A DNA stretch of 22,760 nucleotides from Collinsella sp. (GTDB lineage Bacteria; Actinomycetota; Coriobacteriia; Coriobacteriales; Coriobacteriaceae). The DNA is taken from contig JAIHVJ010000022.1 in assembly GCA_022720335.1 (NCBI GenBank), positions 1-22,760 on the forward strand, read 5' to 3'. Below the pieces are notes generated by a model, which saw nothing but the letters and a program-made list of their open reading frames with translations, ran no database searches and was not told the origin of the DNA. Position numbers and translations under genes: made by a program. Of the stretch, positions 7,322 through 14,942 are shown piece by piece (positions within the stretch are counted from its first letter, which is position 1; the number at the start of each line of letters is the position of its first letter).

Positions 7322-7358
7322 AACGCCCGGCAGGCTAAATTGCCTGCCGGGCGTTTTT
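7322..7358 (+). terminator. Strong intrinsic terminator of the gntR gene
   Basis: The 13-bp perfect stem pairs ACGCCCGGCAGGC (7323-7335) with 7342-7354 around a 6-nt loop and runs into TTTTT. It isolates the regulator transcript from the operon downstream. Confidence 0.93.
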
Positions 7359-7374
7359 GCCGTTCGCCGCCGTT

Positions 7375-7386
7375 GAACGACCGTTC
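7375..7386. promoter_or_regulatory. Inverted repeat upstream of the operon promoter
   Basis: GAACG-AC-CGTTC lies about 33 bp before the -35 box. It shares the AACG/CGTT core of the repeat at 7452-7467, so it may be a second regulator site. The short arms make this tentative. Confidence 0.35.
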
Positions 7387-7418
7387 ACCCGAGTCCTCGT
7401 AATCTGTCCGAAATATCC

Positions 7419-7447
7419 TTGAAGTGCTAAAAACACGCTGATAATCT
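7419..7447 (+). promoter_or_regulatory. Promoter of the Amadori-like catabolic operon
   Basis: TTGAAG (7419-7424) and TAATCT (7442-7447) are separated by exactly 17 bp, matching a sigma-70-type promoter. It is the first good promoter after the gntR terminator and lies about 80 bp before the carrier start. Confidence 0.75.
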
Positions 7448-7451
7448 ATAG

Positions 7452-7467
7452 AACGTCATAGGACGTT
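7452..7467. promoter_or_regulatory. Operator candidate for the GntR regulator
   Basis: AACGTC-ATAG-GACGTT is a perfect inverted repeat starting four bases after the -10 box, so a bound protein would block initiation. A third AACGTT lies at 7479-7484. Assignment to the adjacent HutC-type regulator is inferred from position. Confidence 0.6.
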
Positions 7468-7488
7468 TGCATTGCGCGAACGTTAAAG

Positions 7489-7508
7489 CGAGACACGATA
7501 AGGTCTCG
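7489..7508 (+). promoter_or_regulatory. Leader stem-loop before the carrier gene
   Basis: CGAGAC (7489-7494) pairs with GTCTCG (7503-7508) around 8 nt, ending just before the ribosome site GGAGG. There is no T-run. It may stabilise the mRNA 5' end. Confidence 0.35.
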
Positions 7509-7526
7509 GGTTCTTTGGAGGTATCT

Positions 7527-8774
7527 ATGTCAGATACGAAGGCGAAGAAGACAAACAGACGTTTCAAATTCAAATTACCGCACGTCTATACGATCATGTT
7601 CTTGCTGATCGTGGTTTTTGCAGTTTTAACCTGGGTCGTTCCTTCTGGCCAATACCAGCGCAAGACGATCTCGACTGCGGCAGGCGAGCGCCGCGTGATT
7701 AAAAAGCTCAAAAACAAAGACATCCTCATCATTCCTATTACCATGACGCTGTTGTCCATTTGCGGCACCACGTTTGGCATGTCTGAGGAAGCCCTGCCGT
7801 TCTATGCCATCTTCATCCCCATCATGATGGGCATCGGATATGACTCCATGACGGCATTTATCATCTGCTTCCTCGGTCCCAACTTGGGCTACTGCGCCTC
7901 GACGATCGACCCGTTCAACGTTTTGATCGCGCAGGGCATCATTGGCATCGAGGGCAACCCGCAGCTGTGGTTGCGTGCCGTTGCATGGGTTATTTTCACC
8001 GCCGCCGGCATCGCATGGGCCATGCGTTATGCCATGCGCGTCAAGAAGAACCCCAAGTCGTCCGTTACGTTCGAGGACGACAAACTCAAGCGCATTGAGT
8101 TCTCCGTGACCGATGCTTCCATCGAGGAAGAGTTCACCACTCGCCAGAAGCTCGTGCTGATTGATTTTGCCGGTGGTATGGCGCTTATCGTGTGGGGTCT
8201 TGTTACGCAGGGCTGGTATATGAACGAGATCTCTGCCGTGTTCCTTGGCATGGGGCTGCTCGCCGGTATCCTGGGCGGTCTTGACCAGCAGACCATCGCC
8301 GATGAGTTCGTTAAGGGTCTTGCCGACTTTGCCTACGCAGCCGTCGTTATCGGTATCGCTCGCGGCATTCTGGTCATCGCCGAGGGCGGCATGATTATCG
8401 ACACCATCCTTCAGGCACTTGCCACTCTGCTTGCTGGAGCCCCTGCCGCCGTGTACACCACGTTCATGTACGTTGTCCTTGGCCTCCTGTCCTTCCTGGT
8501 TCCTTCGAGCTCCGGCCTGGCCGCGCTTACCATGCCTGTCATGGGTCCTTTGACCGAGCTTATGGGCCTCAACCCCGAAGCCGCCGTAACGGCGCTGCAG
8601 TTTGCCAACCAGACCATTAACACCATTAGCCCCGTGGCAGGTATGACGGTGGCGGGCCTTGCCGTGGCAAAGATCTCGTTTGGCCAATGGTGGAAGGCCA
8701 TCTGGAAGTTCTTCATCTTCATGGTCGTGTTTGGCTTGGTCATTACCGCCATCTCCGGCATGCTTCCGGCGTAA
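7527..8774 (+). CDS. YfcC/DcuC-superfamily membrane carrier, internally shortened
   Basis: This is a 415-residue multi-spanning carrier of the YfcC family (DcuC/C4-dicarboxylate carrier superfamily), probably importing the operon's substrate. Family blocks are clear: LTWVVPSGQYQR, GTTFGMSEEALPFYAIFIPIMMGIGYDS, ASTIDPFNVLIAQGI, VVIGIARGI, LSFLVPSSSGLAALTMPVMGPL, NQTINTISPVAGMT. GGAGG precedes ATG 7527. After the first span (about 20-38) the protein goes straight from GERRVI (53-58) to KKLKNKDILIIP. In YfcC proteins as I know them, tens of residues, including a membrane segment with an FGI-NATGAI-like motif, separate these blocks. An in-frame internal deletion is likely. The gene is otherwise intact, first in the operon and 10 bp from the next gene. 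Whether it still transports is uncertain. Confidence 0.85.
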   Translation: MSDTKAKKTNRRFKFKLPHVYTIMFLLIVVFAVLTWVVPSGQYQRKTISTAAGERRVIKKLKNKDILIIPITMTLLSICGTTFGMSEEALPFYAIFIPIMMGIGYDSMTAFIICFLGPNLGYCASTIDPFNVLIAQGIIGIEGNPQLWLRAVAWVIFTAAGIAWAMRYAMRVKKNPKSSVTFEDDKLKRIEFSVTDASIEEEFTTRQKLVLIDFAGGMALIVWGLVTQGWYMNEISAVFLGMGLLAGILGGLDQQTIADEFVKGLADFAYAAVVIGIARGILVIAEGGMIIDTILQALATLLAGAPAAVYTTFMYVVLGLLSFLVPSSSGLAALTMPVMGPLTELMGLNPEAAVTALQFANQTINTISPVAGMTVAGLAVAKISFGQWWKAIWKFFIFMVVFGLVITAISGMLPA

Positions 8775-8784
8775 GGAGGTCGCG

Positions 8785-10368
8785 ATGTCCGATCGTTTGA
8801 CGGTGCTGACGTCCAAGAGCGTCTTCACCGGTACGGAAGACCAGCCGTTTGAAGGTTTTGTCGCGGTACGCGGCAATCGGATTGAAGCCGTCGGTAGCGC
8901 TGGCGAGGCAGACTCGTTTCTCGCCCAGGCAGATGAGGTGATCGATTGTGGCGACAGAACGGTCATGCCTGGCTTGGTCGATGTGCATACGTTCTATACG
9001 GGCTGGGCGTTGCGGAGCTTGGGAGCCGACTTATCCGAAGCCTCTGACGTCGACGAAGTGGTAGCGCTTCTGCGTTTGTGGAAGGATGCCCATCTCGATT
9101 GTGCCGCCGCCTTTGGGCACGACCTTCCCGCATCGCTCGCCGAAGGCGCCGAGAATGAAAAAACGGCGGCAGCGCTCGACGACGCCTTCGGAGACGTTCC
9201 TGTTGTTTGCTTTACTCCGGGTGCCGAGACGTGCGTTCTCAACGCCGCCGCCAGCGAGCGCTATGGTTTTACGCCCGAGGCCTGCTACGCCGAGAAGACC
9301 TGGCGTATGATGCGGGACTTCCTGGCGCTTCCCGAGGTACGCGCCGGGTATTCTGATTACATGGCGATGCTGAACGCTCGCGGTGTCACGGCTATCAAAG
9401 AGATGGCCTTCGACGACTATTACGGATTTGCCGACGAGATGGCGCGTCGTGAGGAATCTGGCGAGCTGACGGTTCGCGTCTCCATGATGTCGCAGCCGGT
9501 GGGCGCCGGGGCGAATCTGTCCTATGCTCGTGCGGCGCGCGATCGCTTCCAGGGACCGTTTGTTCGTTTCTCGGGCTTCAACCGTATGACCGATCGTGGC
9601 GTGTGGGCAGGACTTGCCGAGATGATCGATCCTTATGAGGAGACGGCCGATGCAGGGGCTGCCGGCAAGACGGTTGTCGAGGAGCCCGAGTGGGGTTTGA
9701 TTGAGGACGAGCTGCGCGCGATTGATGCCGAGGGCTTCCGTTACTCGCTTCATTGTCAGGGTGACGGCGCCGTTCGCCACACCGTTGCGCTGTATGCTTC
9801 GCTGCCGCGAGATGAACACGGAGTCATGCTTCGACGCCATGCGATTACCGACCTCGAGAACTCTGATCCGGAAGACCTTGCCCTGTTTGGCAAGCTGGGC
9901 GGAATCTGCGAGGTCTACCCCCAGATCCTCACGCTCGATAAACGCGAGGACTGCCTGTCGATGATGCGTCGGCAGATCGGCGAGGTCCGACTGCTGCACA
10001 GCTGGAACCGTCGCGGTATGGAAGACGCGGGGTGCACGGTGTGCTGTGGCACCGACCTCCCGCTCTTGATTCCGAGCTTGGGCGAATCAGTATTTAGCGC
10101 ATGCGGCGGTTTCTTTGCCGACGGTTTGTCCGTGAATGAGGGCAATACGCTGACGATTGCCGAGCTCCTTCGTGCGTGGACGGCAGGGGGCGCATATGAC
10201 CTCATGCGCGAGGATGAGCTGGGGACGCTCGAGGCCGGTAAGCTTGCCGACATCTGTGTGCTCGATCGCGATGTGTTTGGCCTTGACTACCATGATGCTT
10301 GTGACCTTGCTGTTGATATGACCATGTCGGACGGACGTATCGTGTTCGACCGAAATAAGGAGGTTTAG
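8785..10368 (+). CDS. YtcJ-like amidohydrolase with altered metal motif
   Basis: This 527-residue protein belongs to the amidohydrolase superfamily, YtcJ/NfdA-like group, whose members hydrolyse amides, formamides and related C-N bonds. The N-terminal beta-sandwich (about 1-60) leads to MPGLVDVH at 61-68. The C-terminal end, GTLEAGKLADICVLDRD, is the family's closing motif. His323 (HCQGDGAV), His352 (RHAITD) and Asp424 (GTDLP) match later metal or catalytic positions. The first motif is unusual: HxH is replaced by His68-Thr-Phe. AAGGAGG lies eight bases before ATG 8785. It is tightly spaced between the carrier and the FrlC homologue, suggesting it trims or opens an amide-type substrate in the same pathway. 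The substrate is unknown. Confidence 0.85.
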   Translation: MSDRLTVLTSKSVFTGTEDQPFEGFVAVRGNRIEAVGSAGEADSFLAQADEVIDCGDRTVMPGLVDVHTFYTGWALRSLGADLSEASDVDEVVALLRLWKDAHLDCAAAFGHDLPASLAEGAENEKTAAALDDAFGDVPVVCFTPGAETCVLNAAASERYGFTPEACYAEKTWRMMRDFLALPEVRAGYSDYMAMLNARGVTAIKEMAFDDYYGFADEMARREESGELTVRVSMMSQPVGAGANLSYARAARDRFQGPFVRFSGFNRMTDRGVWAGLAEMIDPYEETADAGAAGKTVVEEPEWGLIEDELRAIDAEGFRYSLHCQGDGAVRHTVALYASLPRDEHGVMLRRHAITDLENSDPEDLALFGKLGGICEVYPQILTLDKREDCLSMMRRQIGEVRLLHSWNRRGMEDAGCTVCCGTDLPLLIPSLGESVFSACGGFFADGLSVNEGNTLTIAELLRAWTAGGAYDLMREDELGTLEAGKLADICVLDRDVFGLDYHDACDLAVDMTMSDGRIVFDRNKEV

Positions 10369-10369
10369 C

Positions 10370-11221
10370 ATGCCTGAAACCAAACCGACGCTGCGTCGCG
10401 AGCAGATCGCGGGCATGAACATCCACTACATCATGTGGTCGCTCGACTATTTTTTGGATACGCAACAGCGCCTGGGCTTTGAGTCCATCGAGCTGTGGTG
10501 CGCCGAGCCCCATGTGACGCTCGATCACACTGGGTATTTTGAGGCCGAGGTTCTGGCGAAAAAGGCCGCCGACCGTGGTCTGCGCTATCGGACGCTCTGT
10601 CCCGAGAACGTGGTCTACCCATGGCAGTATTGCGCTCGTAAGCCGCTCCATGAGCAGCGGAGCCTGGCGTACTTCAAGCATGGCATCGAGCTTGCCGAGG
10701 TGCTGGGATGCGACCGCATGTCCGTAAACTCGGGTTGGGGTGACTGGGACGAGGATCGCGAAGAGGCGTGGAAGCGCAGTCGCGAGCACCTATCCATCTT
10801 GGCGGAGTATGCCGGCGAGCACGGTCTGGTGCTAACGATGGAGAGCCTGCGTCCCGAGGAGAGCAACCTTGTGACGACCGTCGCCGATGCTAAGCGCATG
10901 ATTGATGAGGTCGCGAGTCCGTACCTGCAGCCTATGGTCGATACGACCGCAATGGGCGTTGCGGGTGAGTCGCTCGAGGACTGGTTTGCCGCATTTGGCG
11001 ACGGTGCGATCCACGAGATGCACTTTATCGACGGCGATCCCTATGGCCATCTGGTCTGGGGTGACGGCAAGCACGATATGGATGCCTTCGTCGCCACGCT
11101 CAACGCCCATGGTTTCGATGGCATGTTGGGCCAGGAAATCACGGACGGTCGCTACTTCGATGATCCGGCGGCGGCAGATGCCAAGAACATGGCCGCCTTC
11201 GAGAAGTATCTGATTGACTAG
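10370..11221 (+). CDS. FrlC-like sugar isomerase/epimerase
   Basis: This 283-residue TIM-barrel protein is of the xylose isomerase-like/AP endonuclease 2 family. It follows the pattern of E. coli FrlC (fructoselysine 3-epimerase) closely: LGFESIELWCAEPH, TLCPENVVYPWQY, LTMESLRPEESNLVTTVADAKRMI and YLQPMVDTTAM correspond to FrlC's IEIWGGRPH, PETNGYPYN, LEPLTPYESNVV and MVDI blocks. Metal-ligand residues Glu (MESL), Asp (MVDT), His (MHFID) and the late Glu (GQEI) are present. AAGGAGG precedes ATG 10370, which begins one base after the previous stop. The likely role is C3 epimerisation of a psicosyl to a fructosyl compound; the exact substrate is inferred. Confidence 0.87.
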   Translation: MPETKPTLRREQIAGMNIHYIMWSLDYFLDTQQRLGFESIELWCAEPHVTLDHTGYFEAEVLAKKAADRGLRYRTLCPENVVYPWQYCARKPLHEQRSLAYFKHGIELAEVLGCDRMSVNSGWGDWDEDREEAWKRSREHLSILAEYAGEHGLVLTMESLRPEESNLVTTVADAKRMIDEVASPYLQPMVDTTAMGVAGESLEDWFAAFGDGAIHEMHFIDGDPYGHLVWGDGKHDMDAFVATLNAHGFDGMLGQEITDGRYFDDPAAADAKNMAAFEKYLID

Positions 11222-11234
11222 ATAAGATTTTGCT

Positions 11235-11264
11235 CGGCCATGCAAGACACGTCCTGCATGGCCG
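11235..11264 (+). other. Intercistronic perfect stem-loop before the deglycase gene
   Basis: The 10-bp perfect arms CGGCCATGCA (11235-11244) and TGCATGGCCG (11255-11264) flank a 10-nt loop, within the only 66-bp gap of this part of the operon. With no T-run it is not a terminator; mRNA processing or stabilisation of the downstream part is plausible. Confidence 0.55.
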
Positions 11265-11287
11265 GCCAAGCTGGAAAGGAACTAAAC

Positions 11288-12256
11288 ATGAACGCACATG
11301 ATCTGATTAAGGAAGCAATTGCCGAGAAGGGCAAGTTCGACAGCGTCTACTGGATCGCCTGCGGTGGCTCCATGATCGATCTGATCCCGGCCCATGAGCT
11401 CTTGCAGCGCGAGGCGACGACGTTCACCTCGTATATCTATACGGCCCGTGAGTTCGACATCATGCGTCCCCGTCGCCTGGGCGAGAAGTCTCTGGTCATT
11501 GCCTGCAGTCACAGCGGCAATACCCCCGAGGTCGTCGAGGGCTGCGAGATTGCCCTTGCCGCGGGCGCGACGGTGATCGCGCAGACCGATAACGCCGGTT
11601 CCAAGATCGATAATGGCAAGTGGGTCACCTGGGTGTACCCGTGGGGCGAGGGCGTTCCGCAGGCCGAAGTTCCTGCCGGTATCTCGCTGTCGCTCGCGGC
11701 CGAGCTGCTCGACCAGCAGGAGGGCTACGCCGATCTCGCCGACATGTATGCCGGTATTGCCGAAATGGATAAGATTCTGCCTCCCGCACGCGAAAAGGTA
11801 AATGCCGAGCTGGGCGATCGCTTCGCCAAGCTTTGCCAGGAGCATGAGTTCTTCTATATCCTGGGCAGCGGTCCCAACTTTAGCCAGACGTACGGCTTCG
11901 CTATCTGCTCGCTGATGGAGATGCAGTGGCAGCACTGCAGCTATATCCACTCCGCCGAGTACTTCCATGGCCCCTTTGAGGCTACCCAGGATGGCGTCTT
12001 CTACTTCTTGCAGATGGGCTCGAGCGAGTGCCGTCCTATGGACGAGCGCGCCCTGGCGTTCCTCGAGACCCATACCGACACGCTGATGGTGCTTGATGCC
12101 AAGGAGTACGGTATGGAGGCCGTGCCGGCGAGCGTTCGTGCCTATCTGGATCCGGTGCTGTTCTACGCTATGAACTGCGAGCTGCGTGCAGCGCGCGGCA
12201 AGGTGTTCGATCACGACCCCGACTTCCGCCGCTACATGGGCGTTGTTGAGTACTAG
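11288..12256 (+). CDS. FrlB/FraB-like SIS-domain sugar-phosphate deglycase
   Basis: This 322-residue protein has two SIS domains and resembles FrlB and FraB, which cleave 6-phosphofructosyl-amino acids to glucose 6-phosphate plus amine. YWIACGGSM (21-29) and SHSGNTPEVVEG (74-85) form the phosphosugar pocket of domain 1. The second half carries FFYILGSGPNFSQTYGFAICSLMEMQW and the hallmark HSAEYFHGPFEA, whose Glu224 aligns by context with the catalytic glutamate of FraB. AAAGGA lies before ATG 11288; the upstream frame to 11240 overlaps a hairpin and is rejected. Its partners FrlC- and FrlD-like support a deglycase role rather than a glutamine-fructose-6-phosphate aminotransferase one, and there is no glutaminase domain. 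Confidence 0.88.
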   Translation: MNAHDLIKEAIAEKGKFDSVYWIACGGSMIDLIPAHELLQREATTFTSYIYTAREFDIMRPRRLGEKSLVIACSHSGNTPEVVEGCEIALAAGATVIAQTDNAGSKIDNGKWVTWVYPWGEGVPQAEVPAGISLSLAAELLDQQEGYADLADMYAGIAEMDKILPPAREKVNAELGDRFAKLCQEHEFFYILGSGPNFSQTYGFAICSLMEMQWQHCSYIHSAEYFHGPFEATQDGVFYFLQMGSSECRPMDERALAFLETHTDTLMVLDAKEYGMEAVPASVRAYLDPVLFYAMNCELRAARGKVFDHDPDFRRYMGVVEY

Positions 12257-12270
12257 GAAGGATGGATACC

Positions 12271-13134
12271 ATGGCTTTTAACGTGAACGCGCTCGGGTTC
12301 GGTGACAACGTCGTCGATCGCTATGAGCATATCCATACCATGTATCCCGGCGGCAATGCGGTGAATTTTGCCGTTTACGCCAAGAAGTGCGGCGCCGCGC
12401 GCTCCGCGTACATGGGCATCTTTGGTAACGACGCCGCTGCCGAGCATGTGATTGCAAGTCTCGAGGATGAGGGCATCGAGCTCGCTAAGTGCGAGCAGCT
12501 TATTGGCGAGAACGGCGCGGCGCGTGTGACCGTGGTCGATGGCGACCGCGTATTCCTCGGCTCCAACGAGGGCGGCATCCGTGGCGATGCGCGCTATGTG
12601 CTCGATCGTTTCGATCTGGCATACATGAAGCAGTTCGACGTAGTCCACTCGGGCAACTACTGCTTTACCGAGTGCGAGCTCCCCAAGCTGAAGGCTGCAG
12701 GCATCACCGTATCGTTTGACTTCTCGGACGATTCCACCGATGAATACTATGAGCAGATTGCCCCGTTTGTTGACTTCGCCTTCTTTAGCGCTGCCGATGC
12801 TGCAAGTGAGGATGAGATTCGCGAGCGCCTCGCTTGGGTTAAGAATTTGGGCCCGCGCTTTGTGTCCGCAACGGCGGGCGCCGAGGGCTGCATCGCTTAT
12901 GACGGCGAGCGCTACTATCGCCAGCTGGCAAAGCCCGTAACGGACATGAAGGACACCATGGGAGCCGGTGACTCGTTCCTGACCTCATTCCTGATGTGCT
13001 ATCTCGATTCCGCCAAGCGCGGCGAGGACGGACCTGAGGCCATTGAGCGTGCGCTCGATTTTGCGGCAGGTTTTGCCTCGACCGTGTGCGGCATGGAGGG
13101 CTCTTGGGGCCACGGAGCTCCGATCACCGAGTAG
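12271..13134 (+). CDS. FrlD-like PfkB-family kinase 1
   Basis: This 287-residue ribokinase-family kinase resembles FrlD, which phosphorylates fructosyl-amino acids at O6. It matches the FrlD pattern throughout: GFGDNVVDRY, MYPGGNAVNFAVYAKKCGA, VTVVDGDRVFLGSNEGG, VHSGNYCF, SFDFSDDS, FAFFSAADA, and DTMGAGDSF with catalytic Asp234 in GAGD (231-234). I chose ATG 12271 over 12262 because the AGGAAGG site touches the first ATG but is well spaced from the second. It follows the deglycase gene by 14 bp, as frlB-frlD or fraB-fraD partners do. A strong terminator lies after its stop. Confidence 0.87.
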   Translation: MAFNVNALGFGDNVVDRYEHIHTMYPGGNAVNFAVYAKKCGAARSAYMGIFGNDAAAEHVIASLEDEGIELAKCEQLIGENGAARVTVVDGDRVFLGSNEGGIRGDARYVLDRFDLAYMKQFDVVHSGNYCFTECELPKLKAAGITVSFDFSDDSTDEYYEQIAPFVDFAFFSAADAASEDEIRERLAWVKNLGPRFVSATAGAEGCIAYDGERYYRQLAKPVTDMKDTMGAGDSFLTSFLMCYLDSAKRGEDGPEAIERALDFAAGFASTVCGMEGSWGHGAPITE

Positions 13135-13207
13135 CCTGAGAAAGCGCTGGGAGGCTTGGGGCTGAAGCCTTGGCTGACTGACGCTAGATTACATCGGAAT
13201 TCGGATA

Positions 13208-13235
13208 GGGGCTCGCCTTGGGTGGGCCCCTTTTT
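13208..13235 (+). terminator. Intrinsic terminator between the two PfkB genes
   Basis: The 10-bp stem pairs 13208-13217 with 13221-13230 (two wobble pairs) around a 3-nt loop and is followed by TTTTT. It divides the operon into an upstream frl-like part and a downstream part, yet the next start codon is only 18 bp further on. Confidence 0.88.
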
Positions 13236-13252
13236 GATTGCTGGAGAAGACT

Positions 13253-14053
13253 ATGGATATCAAAGCATGTGCAGCTGGCTTTTGCTGTGCGGACGTGTAC
13301 CAAAACATCGGCGTGTTCTATCCGACTGGCAATGGCATCGACTGGGGTATCCACCTGGCGCGAATGGGCATATCGGTATCTGCGGTGTCGGTCGTCGGAA
13401 AGGACGAGTACGGAGACAAAATGCGCGAGGCGCTGGCTGCCGAGGGGTTCGACATCTCGCATCTTCGCGTGGAGGACGGCGATACCTCGGTGATGCTCAT
13501 GGCGTTGAAGGACGGCGTCGACCGCGTGCATCTCGAAGCGATTGACGGTGTCATGGAAACGTACCGACCAAACGATGATGACCGGGCATTTATCCTGGAG
13601 CACGATGTCATCCATACCGACCTGTTTGGAAACTGCTTAGACCTGCTGCCCGAATGGCACGAGGCAGGCAAGACCGTCGTCATGGACTTTTCGGTGTTCA
13701 GTCAAGATCCCGAATACGCCTGTGAGAACCATTTTCCTTACGTTGACTATGCCTTTATGTCGTTTGAGGAGGATAGCGCGGAGCTGCGCGACTGGGTGCG
13801 CCATGTGCAGGAGCTGGGCCCGCGCGTGGCAGTCGCCACACTTGGCGAGAAGGGAAGCATCGCCTATGACGGTGAGCGCTTCTATGAATGTGGGATCGTG
13901 CCGGCCGAGAAGGTTGTCAATACCGTGGGCGCCGGCGACTCGTATATCGCCGGATTCACCAAGGGTGTACTGGATGGGCTTGACGTGCCGGCGTGCATGC
14001 ATGCCGGTGCCGAGCTTTCGTCCCGAGTCATTGGGTCGTTCGAACCGTACTAG
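13253..14053 (+). CDS. FrlD-like PfkB-family kinase 2
   Basis: This 266-residue second ribokinase-family kinase is related to the first but clearly diverged. It shows a shortened FrlD-like N-terminus (GFCCADVYQNIGVFYPTGNGIDWGIHLARMG), where the usual GGNA is TGNG, then VSVVGKDEYGDKM, VVMDFSV, YAFMSFEED and NTVGAGDSYIAGF with catalytic Asp229 in GAGD (226-229). GGAG precedes ATG 13253, just after the terminator. It may phosphorylate a different sugar moiety, a second isomer or another carbon than kinase 1. It leads the downstream gene group with the second amidohydrolase. Confidence 0.83.
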   Translation: MDIKACAAGFCCADVYQNIGVFYPTGNGIDWGIHLARMGISVSAVSVVGKDEYGDKMREALAAEGFDISHLRVEDGDTSVMLMALKDGVDRVHLEAIDGVMETYRPNDDDRAFILEHDVIHTDLFGNCLDLLPEWHEAGKTVVMDFSVFSQDPEYACENHFPYVDYAFMSFEEDSAELRDWVRHVQELGPRVAVATLGEKGSIAYDGERFYECGIVPAEKVVNTVGAGDSYIAGFTKGVLDGLDVPACMHAGAELSSRVIGSFEPY

Positions 14054-14080
14054 GAATAAAAGCCTGGAAAGGAGTGCAAG

Positions 14081-14941
14081 ATGGTAATCGATATGCTGGT
14101 CCAGCCCATGCTCTACGGCGAGATCTATACGCCAGGCGACGAGCCAGACGGCTTTGGTTTTTGGGAGCGTGAGTTTGGCATGGGGCACATGGGCCCCATG
14201 GACTGGGATGAGCTCGTGGCCGAAATGGATGTCTGCGATGTGCGGAAAAGCGTGCTCATGCCGCTCGATGTGACCACGGCGTGCGGCGGGCACTTTGGCA
14301 CCAACGACCAGGTTGCCGCGCTTGTTGCCGCGCACCCCGATCGCCTATGGGGATTCGCGAGCGTGGACCCGCAAGTGAGTGGCGCCGCCGATGAGCTGGA
14401 GCGTGCCTTTACCGAGCTGGGGGCCAAGGGGCTCTGCCTGCATCCGGCAAAGCAAGGTTTTGCGCCCGATGATGCCGTGGCCGAGCCGCTCTACAAGCTC
14501 TGTGAGCGCTACAACAAGCCGGTGGTTTTCCATGCCGGTATGTCCTGGGAGCCGGGTGCGGAGCTTTCGCGAAGCCACCCGCTTGCGTTTGAGCACACCA
14601 TCGCAACGCATCCGGATGTGCGCTTTAACCTGACGCACTTTGGCTGGCCCTGGGTGCGCGAGACCGTGGCGATGCTGCTCAAGTATCCCAATTGCTATAC
14701 GGATGCCTCTATTACCTATATCGATTCGCCCGAAGAAATGATGCAGCGGCTCTTCACCGTCGATATGGGACCGCTGTGGTATGAGCGTGCCCTGTCTCAT
14801 CAGGTGATGTTTGCCAGCAATACGCCACGCTTCCGCGCCTTCAAGCTCAAGCGGGCGCTTGATACTGTGCCCATGCGCGATGAGGCGCGGGAGAATCTGT
14901 ATTCCGGTACGGCGCTGCGTTTTCTGAAAGGTGATGAGTGA
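14081..14941 (+). CDS. COG2159-type amidohydrolase homologue with degenerate metal site
   Basis: This 286-residue TIM-barrel protein is of the amidohydrolase_2 (ACMSD-like, COG2159) family. DRLWGFASVDPQ, GAKGLCLHPAKQGF, PVVFHAG with His151 and LTHFGWPW with His186 follow the family order, and TDAS and the C-terminal ALRFLKG fit too. The usual N-terminal D-x-H-x-H reads IDMLVQP and has no histidine. The late GSDxP motif reads ASNTP, with Asn247 in place of the metal-ligand Asp. The metal site is thus strongly altered, suggesting a metal-free or changed enzyme. AAAGGAG lies before ATG 14081. Its stop is one base before the next start, so it is co-translated with the UPF0047 gene. Confidence 0.8.
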   Translation: MVIDMLVQPMLYGEIYTPGDEPDGFGFWEREFGMGHMGPMDWDELVAEMDVCDVRKSVLMPLDVTTACGGHFGTNDQVAALVAAHPDRLWGFASVDPQVSGAADELERAFTELGAKGLCLHPAKQGFAPDDAVAEPLYKLCERYNKPVVFHAGMSWEPGAELSRSHPLAFEHTIATHPDVRFNLTHFGWPWVRETVAMLLKYPNCYTDASITYIDSPEEMMQRLFTVDMGPLWYERALSHQVMFASNTPRFRAFKLKRALDTVPMRDEARENLYSGTALRFLKGDE

Positions 14942-14942
14942 C

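Noticed and set aside
7626..8966. Long minus-strand open frame of 446 codons opposite the carrier gene
   Set aside because: The composition (His/Gly/Asp-rich) is that of the antisense of a membrane protein gene; there are no motifs or ribosome site.
13208..13235. Reading the hairpin between the kinases as a riboswitch
   Set aside because: It is a simple 10-bp stem with T-run and no conserved aptamer-like multi-helix region upstream in only 73 bp.
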